Origin: CAVQNQ01 sp963714205
GTDB taxonomy: Bacteria > Acidobacteriota > Terriglobia > Bryobacterales > Bryobacteraceae
Reading direction: 5' to 3'
Length of the DNA stretch: 64,000 nt
Assembly (NCBI GenBank): GCA_963714205.1
Contig: CAVQNQ010000006.1
Span: forward strand, 248,001 to 312,000
Shown here: positions 43,820 through 52,894 of the stretch, in pieces
How positions within the stretch are numbered: position 1 is the stretch's first letter
Layout of the letters: each line of letters starts with the position of its first letter
Program-made: the position numbers and the translations under genes
Notes under the pieces: model-generated
What the model saw: the letters and a program-made list of their open reading frames with translations, nothing else
Databases searched by the model: none
Told to the model about the DNA's origin: nothing

Positions 43820-45274
43820 TCAGACAGGCCGGAGGGTCTCGACCTGTGCGCCCGCGTCGCGAGAGCCGGGCGCTGCGGAGGCTGCGCGCGGGCGGGCGTA
43901 GCGTCCCACACCGGTGTAGTCAAATCCCGCGGCGATGGCGGCATCGGGGGCGAACAAGTTACGACCGTCCACCAGGATGGCGCTAGTCATCGAGTGGGCC
44001 AGCTTAGCGAGATCGAGTGAACGGAATTGCTGCCACTCCGTAACCAGTACCAGGGCATCGGCGTCCTCGGCCATCTCTTCGGGCGAATCGCAATAGCGAA
44101 TCTTGAGTTCCGGATGCTGCTGCCGGCAGGCCGGCATGGCGATCGGGTCGTAAGCTCGCACGCGGGCACCCATCTGGAGGAGACGCTCGGCGATGTGCAG
44201 GCTGGGCGCATCGCGCAGGTCGTCGGTATCGGGCTTGAAGGCCAGCCCCAGGAGCCCGATGGTGCGGCCTTTGAGGATATAGAGGCGCTCCTGAAGCTTC
44301 TGGATCACCATTTGGCGCTGGGCGCTGTTGACTTCGAGCGAAGCACGCAACAGCTTGCTGTCGTAGCCGTACTCGCGCGCTGTGTGCAGGAGGGCCTGGA
44401 CGTCTTTGCCGAAGCAACTGCCGCCCCAGCCCACGCCGGGGTTCAGGAACTTGGAGCCGATGCGGGAATCCAGGCCGATGCCGGCCATCACTTCAGTGGA
44501 TTCGGCGCCCACGCGTTCGCAGATATTGGCGATTTCGTTGGCGAAACCAATCTTCATCGCCAGAAACGCGTTAGCTGCGTACTTGATCGTCTCCGCGCTG
44601 GTGAGCGAAGTTGTGACCAGCGGCACGGAACCCAACCCGGCCGGCCGGAGCACGCCCGGAGGCGCCTCGAAACGCTGCGTCACCAGGGGAAGATATAACT
44701 GCCGCATGATATCGAGGGTGCGATCGTCGCCGGCGCCGATCACGATGCGGTCCGGGTAGAGCGAATCGGCCACCGCGCTGCCCTCGCGCAAAAACTCGGG
44801 ATTGCTGGCCACGCCGAACGAGATGCGCTTCCGCTCAAGAGGCCGGGCTTCGTCGATGCCATCGCGCACCAGGGTCTCCACGAGGTTGCCGCATCCGACC
44901 GGAACTGTCGACTTATTTACCACAACTCGGTACCGGGAGGCGTCCATGGCGGCGCCGATACTGCGCGCCGCAGCCTCCAGGTACCCCAGGTTAGCTTCGC
45001 CGCTGGGCAGGGGCGGTGTGCCGACGGCGATGAAGATCACGTCGCTTTCGGCGGCCGGACCGGCCAGCTCCGTGGCGAAGTCAAGCCCCCCGCGGGCGGC
45101 CGCCAGGCGCATCACATCTTCTAGAAAAGGCTCGTAGATGGGCGCTTCGCCGCGGCGCAGGCGGGCGATCTTGGAGGCGTCGCTATCGACGCAGGTCACG
45201 TGGTGACCCAGGTAAGAAAGGCAGGCCCCGGTGACCGCGCCGACGTATCCTGTTCCGATTACGGTAACTCGCAT
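43820..45274 (-). CDS. ugd: UDP-glucose 6-dehydrogenase
   Basis: This 484-residue enzyme has an NAD-binding Rossmann start (VIGTGYVGAVTGACLSYLGH), the catalytic Cys287 in GGSCFGKD, the substrate site KYAANAFLAMKIGFANE and the C-terminal UDP-binding domain (GLLGLAFKPDTDDLRDAPS). It oxidises UDP-glucose to UDP-glucuronate with two NAD. The galU gene that makes UDP-glucose lies just beyond the ferredoxin gene, so the pathway is nearly contiguous. The C-terminal tail is unusually Ala/Arg-rich. Confidence 0.95.
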   Translation of the reverse strand: MRVTVIGTGYVGAVTGACLSYLGHHVTCVDSDASKIARLRRGEAPIYEPFLEDVMRLAAARGGLDFATELAGPAAESDVIFIAVGTPPLPSGEANLGYLEAAARSIGAAMDASRYRVVVNKSTVPVGCGNLVETLVRDGIDEARPLERKRISFGVASNPEFLREGSAVADSLYPDRIVIGAGDDRTLDIMRQLYLPLVTQRFEAPPGVLRPAGLGSVPLVTTSLTSAETIKYAANAFLAMKIGFANEIANICERVGAESTEVMAGIGLDSRIGSKFLNPGVGWGGSCFGKDVQALLHTAREYGYDSKLLRASLEVNSAQRQMVIQKLQERLYILKGRTIGLLGLAFKPDTDDLRDAPSLHIAERLLQMGARVRAYDPIAMPACRQQHPELKIRYCDSPEEMAEDADALVLVTEWQQFRSLDLAKLAHSMTSAILVDGRNLFAPDAAIAAGFDYTGVGRYARPRAASAAPGSRDAGAQVETLRPV

Positions 45275-45371
45275 GTCCCCTCCGCAATTGCACCCGGAGT
45301 GCCGTACCCACCCGCGGTAAACTTTGTGCGCTGGATTACAATTGAGAGGCCCGCAAAGCCGGACTGGTCAC

Positions 45372-45632
45372 TTACCGGCCGTAGTAGGCCGCGTTCTTGG
45401 CAGTAAATTCGGCCCACTTTTCGGGCAGATCGTCCAGCGCAAAAATCGCCGACACGGGGCAAACCGGCACGCAAGCGCCGCAATCGATACATTCGACGGG
45501 GTCGATGTAAAGCATCTCCGCCTCCGCGTAGCTGGCCTCGTCTTTCTTGGGGTGAATGCAATCCACCGGGCAGGCATCCACGCAGGCCGTATCTTTCGTG
45601 CCGATGCAGGGTTCCGCTATAACGTATGCCAT
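45372..45632 (-). CDS. ferredoxin with two Fe-S cluster motifs
   Basis: This 86-residue protein has CIGTKDTACVDACPVDCIHP near the N-terminus and CIDCGACVPVCPVSAIF in the middle, resembling FdxA-type 7Fe ferredoxins with one 3Fe-4S or 4Fe-4S and one 4Fe-4S cluster. It would carry low-potential electrons in the cytoplasm. It is divergent from galU with 100 bases between. Confidence 0.93.
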   Translation of the reverse strand: MAYVIAEPCIGTKDTACVDACPVDCIHPKKDEASYAEAEMLYIDPVECIDCGACVPVCPVSAIFALDDLPEKWAEFTAKNAAYYGR

Positions 45633-45732
45633 TGAAGTTGTTTTCCCAGGTACCTAAATAGATAGCATAAGCCATCCGCGAAACACAAATAGACGGTTGC
45701 GAAGCGCGCGCGGCTCGCGGAAACTGTAAGAG

Positions 45733-46617
45733 ATGCCGGTCAAAGTTCGAAAAGCCGTTTTTCCCGCCGCTGGATTGGGCACGCGTTTTCTCCCCGCTAC
45801 CAAAGCCCAGCCCAAAGAGATGTTGCCGATTGTGGACAAGCCTATCATCCAGTATGGGGTCGAGGAGGCGCTCCAGTCGGGCATACAGAACATCATCATC
45901 GTCACCGGGCGCGGTAAAACGGCCATTGAAGACCATTTCGACGTGAGCTTCGAGCTGGAGTATCTGCTGGAGACCCGCAACAAGAAGGAACTCCTGGGAA
46001 TTGTAAGAAACATCTCGGACATGATCAACGTTTCTTACGTTCGCCAGAAGGAAGCGCTGGGCTTGGGCCATGCGGTTCTGCGCGCTTCGGAGCTGGTGGG
46101 CCAGGAACCGTTCGCCGTGGTGCTGGCCGACGACCTGATCGAAGCCGAAACCCCCTGTCTGCGTCAGCTTCTGGATGTCCACGAATTCTTTTGCGCTCCC
46201 GTGCTGGCGGTGATGGAGGTGCCCGCCTCGGAAATCGCCGCCTACGGCGCCATCGACGCGGAGCCGGTGCGGCATAACGGCTCGTCCGACCGCGTTTTCC
46301 GGATACGGGACCTGGTGGAGAAGCCCAAGCCCTCGGAAGCGCCCTCGAACCTGGCGATTATCGGACGCTACGTGCTCACGCCGGAGATTTTCGACTCGCT
46401 GCAAGCCATCGATCCAGGCTCGGGTGGGGAGATCCAGCTCACCGACGCGCTCAAACACCAGCTCCGCAGCCGCCCAATTTACGCTTACCGCTTCGAGGGA
46501 ACGCGCTACGACGCCGGCGACAAGCTGGGCTTCCTGAAGGCCACCGTGGAATACGCGCTGCGCCGGTGCGATTTGGGCGGACCATTCCGCGAGTATCTCA
46601 AAACCCTGACGCTGTAA
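45733..46617 (+). CDS. galU: UTP-glucose-1-phosphate uridylyltransferase
   Basis: This 294-residue nucleotidyltransferase starts with KAVFPAAGLGTRFLPATKAQ, followed by KEMLPIVDKPIIQYGVEEA, VVLADDLI and EKPKPSEAPSNLAIIGRYVL, then GGEIQLTDAL and FEGTRYDAGDKLGFLKA. These are the GalU signatures. It makes UDP-glucose for cell-envelope and storage polysaccharides and for Ugd. It converges with a small unknown gene. Confidence 0.96.
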   Translation: MPVKVRKAVFPAAGLGTRFLPATKAQPKEMLPIVDKPIIQYGVEEALQSGIQNIIIVTGRGKTAIEDHFDVSFELEYLLETRNKKELLGIVRNISDMINVSYVRQKEALGLGHAVLRASELVGQEPFAVVLADDLIEAETPCLRQLLDVHEFFCAPVLAVMEVPASEIAAYGAIDAEPVRHNGSSDRVFRIRDLVEKPKPSEAPSNLAIIGRYVLTPEIFDSLQAIDPGSGGEIQLTDALKHQLRSRPIYAYRFEGTRYDAGDKLGFLKATVEYALRRCDLGGPFREYLKTLTL

Positions 46618-46628
46618 GCGACCGCCGC

Positions 46629-47060
46629 CTACTCCCAGGCGCGCTTGGGAACGCCCCGGTCGCGATCTTTGACGCGGTCGTAAAGATAGAAGGCAGAAAC
46701 CGTGCCGAGAGACTCGTTGTAGTAACTCTCCTGCCCGAGGCCTTCCTTCAGATCTTCCTCGAATTCATGCAAGGCCTGCAACTCTTCGGCAAGCGCGGGT
46801 CTCTTCCGGCCCGAGGGTGCGCGGAAGAACTTCTGAAAACCCTCATCCACGAGGACGGCGATTTCCCCACAGATGAGTATGCCGGCCAGACCGGCGCCCC
46901 GTGCCCGGCCGCCTTCCTCCTTCAGATCGACGGCACAGTTCCCGCGGACCACGCGCACCGTGCCGCCAACCAGCGGGGTCACGGTGAAGCCCTTCTGGCG
47001 GAGATCCTCCAGGCGTTCGGCAAAGGTTGGCGTACGCGGACGCTCGCGGCGAAAGAACAT
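46629..47060 (-). CDS. conserved-looking protein of unknown function
   Basis: The start at 47060 (MFFRRERPRTPTFAERLEDL) is preferred to 47081. The 143-residue soluble protein has no hydrophobic segment. Features are an N-terminal basic stretch, a beta-rich centre (VTPLVGGTVRVVRGNCAVDL) and a helical end (ALAEELQALHEFEEDLKEGL). It follows the methyltransferase gene by seven bases and probably shares its transcript. No domain is recognised. Confidence 0.6.
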   Translation of the reverse strand: MFFRRERPRTPTFAERLEDLRQKGFTVTPLVGGTVRVVRGNCAVDLKEEGGRARGAGLAGILICGEIAVLVDEGFQKFFRAPSGRKRPALAEELQALHEFEEDLKEGLGQESYYNESLGTVSAFYLYDRVKDRDRGVPKRAWE

Positions 47061-47067
47061 AAGTCCA

Positions 47068-47964
47068 TTATACGGAGCCATGCCGTCCGCCGGATCGATC
47101 TAAGCAGGCGGAGGCGAGCCGGTAAAACTCGTATCCGCGCACCTGGGAAAGCGGACGGCCGGCTTGCCGCCAGACTTCCGCGACGCTCAGGTCCTCGGTC
47201 AATCGCAAACCCCGCACGCCCAGGTAGCCCGCGAGTTCCGCGGGATCGATCCCAAACGTCCATGGTTCCCCGTAAGCCCGAAGGCGGGAGAGCAGCTTCT
47301 CCGCGCCATGGAACCGCGCAGGCGTTTCCAGGACCGCCCGGTCAATGTACGTGAACAGGAGCACGCTGCCCGCCGCGGCTTTCCCAATCTGGCGCAGCGC
47401 GCCATCCGCGGCTTCCGCGGACAAATAGTTGGTGACGCCCTCCCAGATGAAGCACGCGGTGTGCTGGCCATTGAAACCGGCCTGGCTGAGAACCTCTCCG
47501 ATTGACCGACGATTGAAGTCGATCGCGGCGAACCGGACGTGCTGGGGCAACGAACCGATGGCCTTCTCGAGCGCGGCTTGCTTGGCCAGCAGCATCTCCG
47601 GCCGGTCCAGCTCGAATACGGCCGCCTGCCCCGCGGCGGTCAGACGATAAGCGCGCGTGTCGTATCCAGCTCCCAGCAAGACGAGCTGGGGGACGGTTTT
47701 CAGAGCTTCCACGGCACGATCGTCGATCCACCTGGTGCGAGCGATACCCGCGGCTCTCGCTCCGGGCACTTCGCGGTCGAACAGATGTTCCACGACCCGG
47801 CGCCCCGCGTCAAAGCGCGCAAAGTTATAGAGCCAGCGGTGCCATCGGTGAACGAAGAGCTGCGCCAAGTCGTCCTGGAACAGCCGTGAACCGGTCGGGC
47901 GCGACGATTCGAGAGCGCGAAACATCGCCATGTTCTCGGCGGTAAGGCTGGCCCCGGTTCTCAC
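47068..47964 (-). CDS. SAM-dependent methyltransferase, LCM/TIGR00027 type
   Basis: This 298-residue protein has the leucine-carboxyl-methyltransferase-like pattern: RTRWIDDRAVEAL, LVLLGAGYDTRAYRL (SAM-binding glycine loop), VFELDRPEMLLAKQAAL, FAAIDFNR and WEGVTNYL. Members methylate carboxyl or other groups, including in natural-product pathways; the substrate is unknown. It lies 15 bases after the cyclophilin gene in a same-strand series of four. Confidence 0.88.
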   Translation of the reverse strand: MRTGASLTAENMAMFRALESSRPTGSRLFQDDLAQLFVHRWHRWLYNFARFDAGRRVVEHLFDREVPGARAAGIARTRWIDDRAVEALKTVPQLVLLGAGYDTRAYRLTAAGQAAVFELDRPEMLLAKQAALEKAIGSLPQHVRFAAIDFNRRSIGEVLSQAGFNGQHTACFIWEGVTNYLSAEAADGALRQIGKAAAGSVLLFTYIDRAVLETPARFHGAEKLLSRLRAYGEPWTFGIDPAELAGYLGVRGLRLTEDLSVAEVWRQAGRPLSQVRGYEFYRLASACLDRSGGRHGSV

Positions 47965-47979
47965 AAGCGCCGCGATGGG

Positions 47980-48618
47980 CTAGGTCTTCGGCTTCTTCAC
48001 CTTGGGCTCGGGCCCGAAGCGTTCGATGGTGACGCTCATGAGCTTCACCGGGTCGATGGGCTTGTCCCCGTGAGCCGGCATGTGGGAGATCTTGGAGATC
48101 AGATCGCGGCCCTCCACGACTTCGCCGAAGATGGTGTACTTGCCGGTCCAGTCCGGGACGGGAGCTTCGGTGAGGAAGAACTGGCAGCCTCCGGAATCGG
48201 GACCACCGGTGTTGGCCATAGCCAGCCTGCCGGGAGCGTCGAAGCGGAGGCCGGGCAGGTACTCGTCTGCGAGTTTAATGCCGCAGTCGTGCGTGCCGGT
48301 GCCGGTGGGGTCGCCGGCCTGGATCATCGTGCCCTTCAGAATCCGGTGAAAAGTGATGTTATTGTAAAGCGGCCGTCTGACCATAACGGGCCTGATGGGA
48401 TCCTTCCAAGGTTTGACGCCTTGGGCAAGGGCCACAAAATTCTCGACGGTTCGGGGCGTATCCTTTTCGTACAGCCGGGCGGTGATATCGCCGAGAGCCG
48501 TGTGGAAGGTGGCGTAGAGGCCGGTCGGCCGGTGGCGCCCTTCGGGCTGGCCGGCGGGCGCCTGAGCGGCTTGTGCCAACAGGCAGGCCGCTGAAAAGAG
48601 GGAGAGCAGCTTGATCAT
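47980..48618 (-). CDS. secreted cyclophilin-type peptidyl-prolyl isomerase
   Basis: This 212-residue protein has a signal peptide (LLSLFSAACLLAQAAQA) and a cyclophilin domain: ITARLYEKDTPRTVENFVALA, ITFHRILKGTMIQAGDPTGTG, ANTGGPDSGGCQFFLTEAP and YTIFGEVVEGRDL. It would speed proline isomerisation in exported proteins in the periplasm. It starts 24 bases after the EamA transporter gene. A Lys-rich tail is present. Confidence 0.94.
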   Translation of the reverse strand: MIKLLSLFSAACLLAQAAQAPAGQPEGRHRPTGLYATFHTALGDITARLYEKDTPRTVENFVALAQGVKPWKDPIRPVMVRRPLYNNITFHRILKGTMIQAGDPTGTGTHDCGIKLADEYLPGLRFDAPGRLAMANTGGPDSGGCQFFLTEAPVPDWTGKYTIFGEVVEGRDLISKISHMPAHGDKPIDPVKLMSVTIERFGPEPKVKKPKT

Positions 48619-48642
48619 GGAATTGGTACCAAGCAGCTTATT

Positions 48643-49545
48643 CTATCCCGCTTCGCATGAGCGGGCGGAAGAAGGCGGACGCGGCGAAGCGCGCCAGGTG
48701 TTCCAGAGCGTGGCACAGACGATCAGTGCGCCGCCGGCCACCGCCCAGGTCCCCGGCTTCTCTCCGTGTACCAGCCAGGTCCACACGGGATTCAGGGCGG
48801 GCTCGACCATCAGCAGCGTGGTGGTCTCGACAGCCGGAACGTGGCGAATGCCGCGCGCAAGGCACACGTAGGCCACGCCGATCTGAATCGCGCCGAGGTA
48901 CAGCAGCACGGCGACATCTTTGGCGGAGAGGCCGGTTGCGGGCAGCGCCATCGGCAGCGCCGCGGCACAGGCGATGAGATTGCCCAGCGTCACGGTCGCG
49001 ATGGCGGCGCCTCCCGCGGCGCTGGCTCTGTCGCCGCGCGCCAGCCAGCGCAGACCCACGAGCGCGAAGGCGTAAGCCAAGCCGGCCGCGATCGCGAAGA
49101 GATTGCCGCGCCATGGATCGGGCGCCGTGCGAACGGCGTTGGGCGACCCGACAAAGAAACAGGCGATCCCGCAGGCCACCGCCGCCACAAAACCCACATC
49201 TCGGCCACGGATGGGCTCATGCAGCAGAACCGGTCCGAGCAGCAGCACGTAGAGCGGCGCGGCGGATTGCAGGAAGATGGCGTTGGCGGCCGTGGTGAGG
49301 CGGTTGGCCAGAACGAACGAGACCAGCGTGGCCGCATAGCATACCGCCACCGGCAGCATGCGCCAGCGCCACGAGCGGCGGGCTTCCGGAATGACAGTCA
49401 GAAGAAACAGCGCCGCTATGCCGGAACGGAAACTCGCGATCTGCCAGCCGCCGAGGGAGGCCGCTTTAATGGCCGCCCCGCCGGTGGAAAAAAGCGCGGC
49501 CGCGACGACGATCAGGAACCGGTAGCGCAGAGGCGAGTTCGTCAT
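48643..49545 (-). CDS. EamA/DMT-family transporter
   Basis: This 300-residue protein has ten predicted helices in two EamA repeats; the first begins LIVVAAALFSTGGAAIKAAS with the FRSGIAALFL helix, and the second begins near LFAIAAGLAYAFALVGLRWL. LQSAAPLYVLLLGPVLLHEP and LMVEPALNPVWTWLVHGEKP are the characteristic helix-4/9 motifs. Such proteins export amino acids or metabolites; the substrate is unknown. It is first in the series leading to the cyclophilin and methyltransferase genes. Confidence 0.9.
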   Translation of the reverse strand: MTNSPLRYRFLIVVAAALFSTGGAAIKAASLGGWQIASFRSGIAALFLLTVIPEARRSWRWRMLPVAVCYAATLVSFVLANRLTTAANAIFLQSAAPLYVLLLGPVLLHEPIRGRDVGFVAAVACGIACFFVGSPNAVRTAPDPWRGNLFAIAAGLAYAFALVGLRWLARGDRASAAGGAAIATVTLGNLIACAAALPMALPATGLSAKDVAVLLYLGAIQIGVAYVCLARGIRHVPAVETTTLLMVEPALNPVWTWLVHGEKPGTWAVAGGALIVCATLWNTWRASPRPPSSARSCEAG

Positions 49546-49676
49546 TCGAACTTAACATCTTAACGGCCGTCAAAGAGCGGGGCGCGGCAAGCCCGGCGAA
49601 AACAGAGGATTGGATATACAATCGACGGTAACCGGGAAGCGAAAAACGGAGACCCCGGCGAAAGGACGGAACGAGG

Positions 49677-50909
49677 ATGGAAACTTCCGATCGATCTTCC
49701 CGCCGCGGCTTCCTGGCTACGGGGCTGGCGCTGGCAAAGGCAGCTTCCGCTACCCGGACATCGGACCAGGGCGGCCCGTCAACGGCGCCGGTGCAGGAAC
49801 CTGCCAGCCGGAGCGCCGGGCTGCGCTACGGGGTTCTCGGCAAAACCGGTCTGAAAGTGACCAGACTCGGATTCGGATGTCTGGTGGTGTCCGATTCGAG
49901 CGTGATCGCCCGCGCCCTCGACATGGGGATCAACTTCTTCGACACCGCCCGCAGCTACCTGGGCGGCAACAGTGAGCGCCTGCTGGGGGTGGCGCTCAAA
50001 GGCCGCCGCCAGGACGTCATTATCGAGACCAAGTCCACCGCCACGACGAAAGGAGCCGTCCTGCAGGAACTGGAGACCAGCCTGAAGACGATCGGAACCG
50101 ACTATGTCGATATCTGGCTGCTCCATAGTAAAAACAACCCGGAAGATATCAAGGACGAGCTTCTGGAGGCTCAGGCGATCGCCAAGCAGCAGGGTAAGAT
50201 CCGCTTCGCCGGCGTCAGCACGCACGTGCAAAGCACCATTACCTACTTACAGAAACTGGGCCAGACGGACATCATCCTCACTTCGTACAACTTCTCCATG
50301 CAAGAGGAAATGGGGATGGAGAAGACCATTCAGGCGGCTCGCCACGCCGGTAAAGGAATTATCGCGATGAAGACCATGGCCGGCGGCTACGCGCGGGTCG
50401 AGCGCTGGGACGACGGCTCCACTCGCGGCCGGGAATCGCGCGTCGTCTTCGAAGATCCCAAGCTGATTATGAGCAAGCTGAAGCAGCCGGGCCTCATGCC
50501 GGCCGCGCTCCGCTGGGCGCTCCGCAACCCGGACGTGGATACGGCCATCGTGGGCATTGTCGATACCGACCAGCTCGAGGAGAATTTCGCGGCTATGTCC
50601 GCGCCCTTCACGGAGGCCGATGGTAAGCTGCTCAACGCCCAGTTAGAGCGCATCCGGCCGCTCTATTGCCGCATGTGTGGCGCTTGCGCGGGCCAGTGCC
50701 GGCAAGATCTTCCGGTGGCAGATATGCTCCGGATCCTGACTTACGCGGATGGATACGGCCAGTTCCCGCTGGCCCGGGAGAGGTTTCAGGAACTACCGGA
50801 GCGTGCCCGGCGAGCGCGCTGCGGCGATTGCGCGGCTTGCACGGTTCACTGCCCCCACGGGGTCGCGGTAGCCGCGCGCCTGCGAAGGGCGCAGGACTGG
50901 CTGGCGTAG
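49677..50909 (+). CDS. Tat-exported aldo/keto reductase with C-terminal 4Fe-4S domain
   Basis: This 410-residue protein starts with a Tat signal (SSRRGFLATGLALAKAAS). The TIM-barrel part (about 45-320) shows LGKTGLKVTRLGFG, DMGINFFDTARSY, DIWLLHSK and DTAIVGI. In the AKR tetrad the Asp and Tyr (FFDTARSY), a Lys (ETKSTA) and a His (LLHSK) are present. The C-terminus has CRMCGACAGQC and CGDCAACTVHCPHG, with spacing for two 4Fe-4S clusters. It would reduce a carbonyl using NADPH or cluster-borne electrons in the periplasm. It stands alone. Confidence 0.88.
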   Translation: METSDRSSRRGFLATGLALAKAASATRTSDQGGPSTAPVQEPASRSAGLRYGVLGKTGLKVTRLGFGCLVVSDSSVIARALDMGINFFDTARSYLGGNSERLLGVALKGRRQDVIIETKSTATTKGAVLQELETSLKTIGTDYVDIWLLHSKNNPEDIKDELLEAQAIAKQQGKIRFAGVSTHVQSTITYLQKLGQTDIILTSYNFSMQEEMGMEKTIQAARHAGKGIIAMKTMAGGYARVERWDDGSTRGRESRVVFEDPKLIMSKLKQPGLMPAALRWALRNPDVDTAIVGIVDTDQLEENFAAMSAPFTEADGKLLNAQLERIRPLYCRMCGACAGQCRQDLPVADMLRILTYADGYGQFPLARERFQELPERARRARCGDCAACTVHCPHGVAVAARLRRAQDWLA

Positions 50910-51148
50910 CCGGAGGCCTTGGCACGACCTTCCGCTCCCGAACTGTATCTGAAATTACGTAGTGAAAATACAATCAATCCAAGTGTCTGTATAATAGCCC
51001 CAAGCCCGGAAGCCAAGCGGATTCCGGAATGGGGTTGCAGATTCGGAGGGGGCAACCTTCGCGCATTTTTCACAAACCAGCGCTAATCGCCACGCAAATT
51101 CGCGGTGTTCATTCGATCCCCACCAAGACTGACAGGAGGGTATACCAG

Positions 51149-51850
51149 ATGCAGAAAACGACGACTCGACGTGCGACGGCCAGAAGGTTCGCCGCTCTCA
51201 GTCTCTTCACGGTATTAGCGGGCGCCCCGGTTTTCGCGCAGACCGGGCAGCCGCTCGTGCGGGCCGAAGTCCCGTACGAATTTACGGTAGGTTCGAAAGT
51301 GCTGCCGGCGGGCACGTATACTTTCAGAGTGACGGACCGTGGAATCCAGGTGCAACCGGCCAGCGGCCAAACGCTTCTCGCGCCAATCCTTACCCGGCTC
51401 GGCGGGCCGACCGAATTTCTTCAGGACGGCGCTCTCGTCTTCGACAAGATGGATAACGCCCGCGTGCTCTCCGAAGTATGGATGCCGGGGACCGATGGAG
51501 TACTTCTGCACAGCACGCCGAAAGGTCACAAGCACGAGTTCTTATTATTGACCGCCGGGAACCCGAACCCCAACCTCTCCGGAAAGGCGGCCTACGATCA
51601 GACCTGCCGCAGGTGCCATGGCCCGGATGGCAATGGCGAAGAGAGAGCGGATAAGTTCTTCGGCACCCGAATTCCGAAGCTCACCTCGGCGGAGGTGCAA
51701 GGCAAGCCCGACGCGGAGTTGAAAGAGATCATCACGAAAGGCAGCAGCGCCATGCCGCCCGTCGAGATCGACGAAGCCGGTTTCCGGCATCGTCTGCCGG
51801 CCCAATCCGTGGATGCCGTAATCGCCTACGTGCGCACACTGAAGCATTAG
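51149..51850 (+). CDS. secreted acidobacterial-type domain fused to a cytochrome c
   Basis: The start at 51149 has AGGAGG nine bases upstream. The signal peptide is FAALSLFTVLAGAPVFAQ. Residues about 35-130 form a beta-rich domain frequent in Acidobacteriota secreted proteins (EVPYEFTVGSKVLPAGTYTF, RVLSEVWMPGTDGVLL). Residues about 140-233 are a cytochrome c domain with CRRCHGPDGNG, heme-binding CxxCH, and SAMPPVEI with a likely axial Met. It would carry electrons in the periplasm. The fusion of these two parts is unusual; the frame is continuous. Confidence 0.82.
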   Translation: MQKTTTRRATARRFAALSLFTVLAGAPVFAQTGQPLVRAEVPYEFTVGSKVLPAGTYTFRVTDRGIQVQPASGQTLLAPILTRLGGPTEFLQDGALVFDKMDNARVLSEVWMPGTDGVLLHSTPKGHKHEFLLLTAGNPNPNLSGKAAYDQTCRRCHGPDGNGEERADKFFGTRIPKLTSAEVQGKPDAELKEIITKGSSAMPPVEIDEAGFRHRLPAQSVDAVIAYVRTLKH

Positions 51851-51878
51851 CCCGGCGCGGCTCGGAGATGTTCTTCTT

Positions 51879-52469
51879 CTAGATGAACATCTCTTCGTCT
51901 TGCGTGGCCGCATCCACCGGGTATTTGCGGCCGCGCACCAGGGTAGAAATCACCGCCGAGACCCCCGCGGCCAGCCCGTTTACCTCGCGCACGGGCCGCA
52001 GCACAGCACGCTTCACGTTCTCGCCGACCTGGCCAGCCTGCTCCACGGTGCTCTCCACGGTCTGGTCGATCTGTTCGACGCGGCTGCGCGCGCGCTCGGC
52101 GGTTTCGCGGATCACGCCACCGAGGTGCTCGATCTGTTCGCGGCCCTCTTTGACGATGGCCGCCGCATCGGCGGAAATCGCGGCGACGCGAGGACGGTTC
52201 TCCCCGATGACTTGATCGACAGTGGCGACCATCGCACCGACCTTTTCGAGCAGCGGACCGGTCTTTTCCACAACCGGCTCGATACGATCGATCATGGGAC
52301 CGATTCTCTCGACCACCGGCTCCGCCTTATCGATCAGGGGAACGAGTTTCCGGTGCGTCTTCCCGACCAGCAGGTACAGAGCGATCAGAATGCCGGCTTG
52401 CACCAGAAACGCAACGGAGGCGATCCCCACCGCCACGGTGATTACAATTCGAAAGACGTCGTCCGGCAT
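51879..52469 (-). CDS. membrane-anchored coiled-coil protein (DUF948-like)
   Basis: This 196-residue protein has one N-terminal membrane helix (IVITVAVGIASVAFLVQAGI) followed by long amphipathic helices with repeated motifs (VVERIGPMIDRIEPVVEKTG, TVESTVEQAGQVGENVKRAV). It resembles DUF948/YtxH-type stress-linked proteins that may contact lipids or membranes. It precedes the YtxH gene on the same strand order (52802 to 51879). GGAGGGG lies upstream of the ATG. Confidence 0.7.
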   Translation of the reverse strand: MPDDVFRIVITVAVGIASVAFLVQAGILIALYLLVGKTHRKLVPLIDKAEPVVERIGPMIDRIEPVVEKTGPLLEKVGAMVATVDQVIGENRPRVAAISADAAAIVKEGREQIEHLGGVIRETAERARSRVEQIDQTVESTVEQAGQVGENVKRAVLRPVREVNGLAAGVSAVISTLVRGRKYPVDAATQDEEMFI

Positions 52470-52493
52470 GCTCTAACCCCTCCCCGTGGCGGA

Positions 52494-52802
52494 CTACTGC
52501 GCCGGTCCTTCGGCGGGCGGCGGCTGTGGGGTGACGGCCTCGCGGTACGCCTGGCGGCCCGCCTCCATGGCCTCGGCGATGGTCTCCTTCTGCTTGCCCA
52601 GCGCCTCCTTGCCCTTATCCACCCATTCCGCGGCCGTCTGGCGCACTTCCGTACTGCGCTGCTTCAGAAAGTCCGTGCCTTCGCCAGCTTTATTCTTGAT
52701 AAGTTCGCGCGTTTCCTGTCCCGTTTTCGGCGCAAACAACAAGCCGATCGCCACTCCAGCGCCCAGCCCAATCAGAAAACTCGAGAGACCTTTCGTATCC
52801 AT
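52494..52802 (-). CDS. YtxH-domain protein
   Basis: This 102-residue protein has the YtxH signature: a glycine-rich helix (FLIGLGAGVAIGLLFAPKTG) then QETRELIKNKAGEGTDFLKQ and amphipathic helices. Family members are general stress proteins of unknown mechanism. AGGAGGAAACGC precedes the ATG. It is upstream of the DUF948-like gene, 24 bases apart, likely one transcript. Confidence 0.87.
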   Translation of the reverse strand: MDTKGLSSFLIGLGAGVAIGLLFAPKTGQETRELIKNKAGEGTDFLKQRSTEVRQTAAEWVDKGKEALGKQKETIAEAMEAGRQAYREAVTPQPPPAEGPAQ

Positions 52803-52894
52803 GCGTTTCCTCCTGTTCAGCGACTCCCACTCAGCGGGAAAGCCGTTCGGCGCGAGCCATTTTTAGTATACTCCCCGGTGGGGAAGCCCGAATC

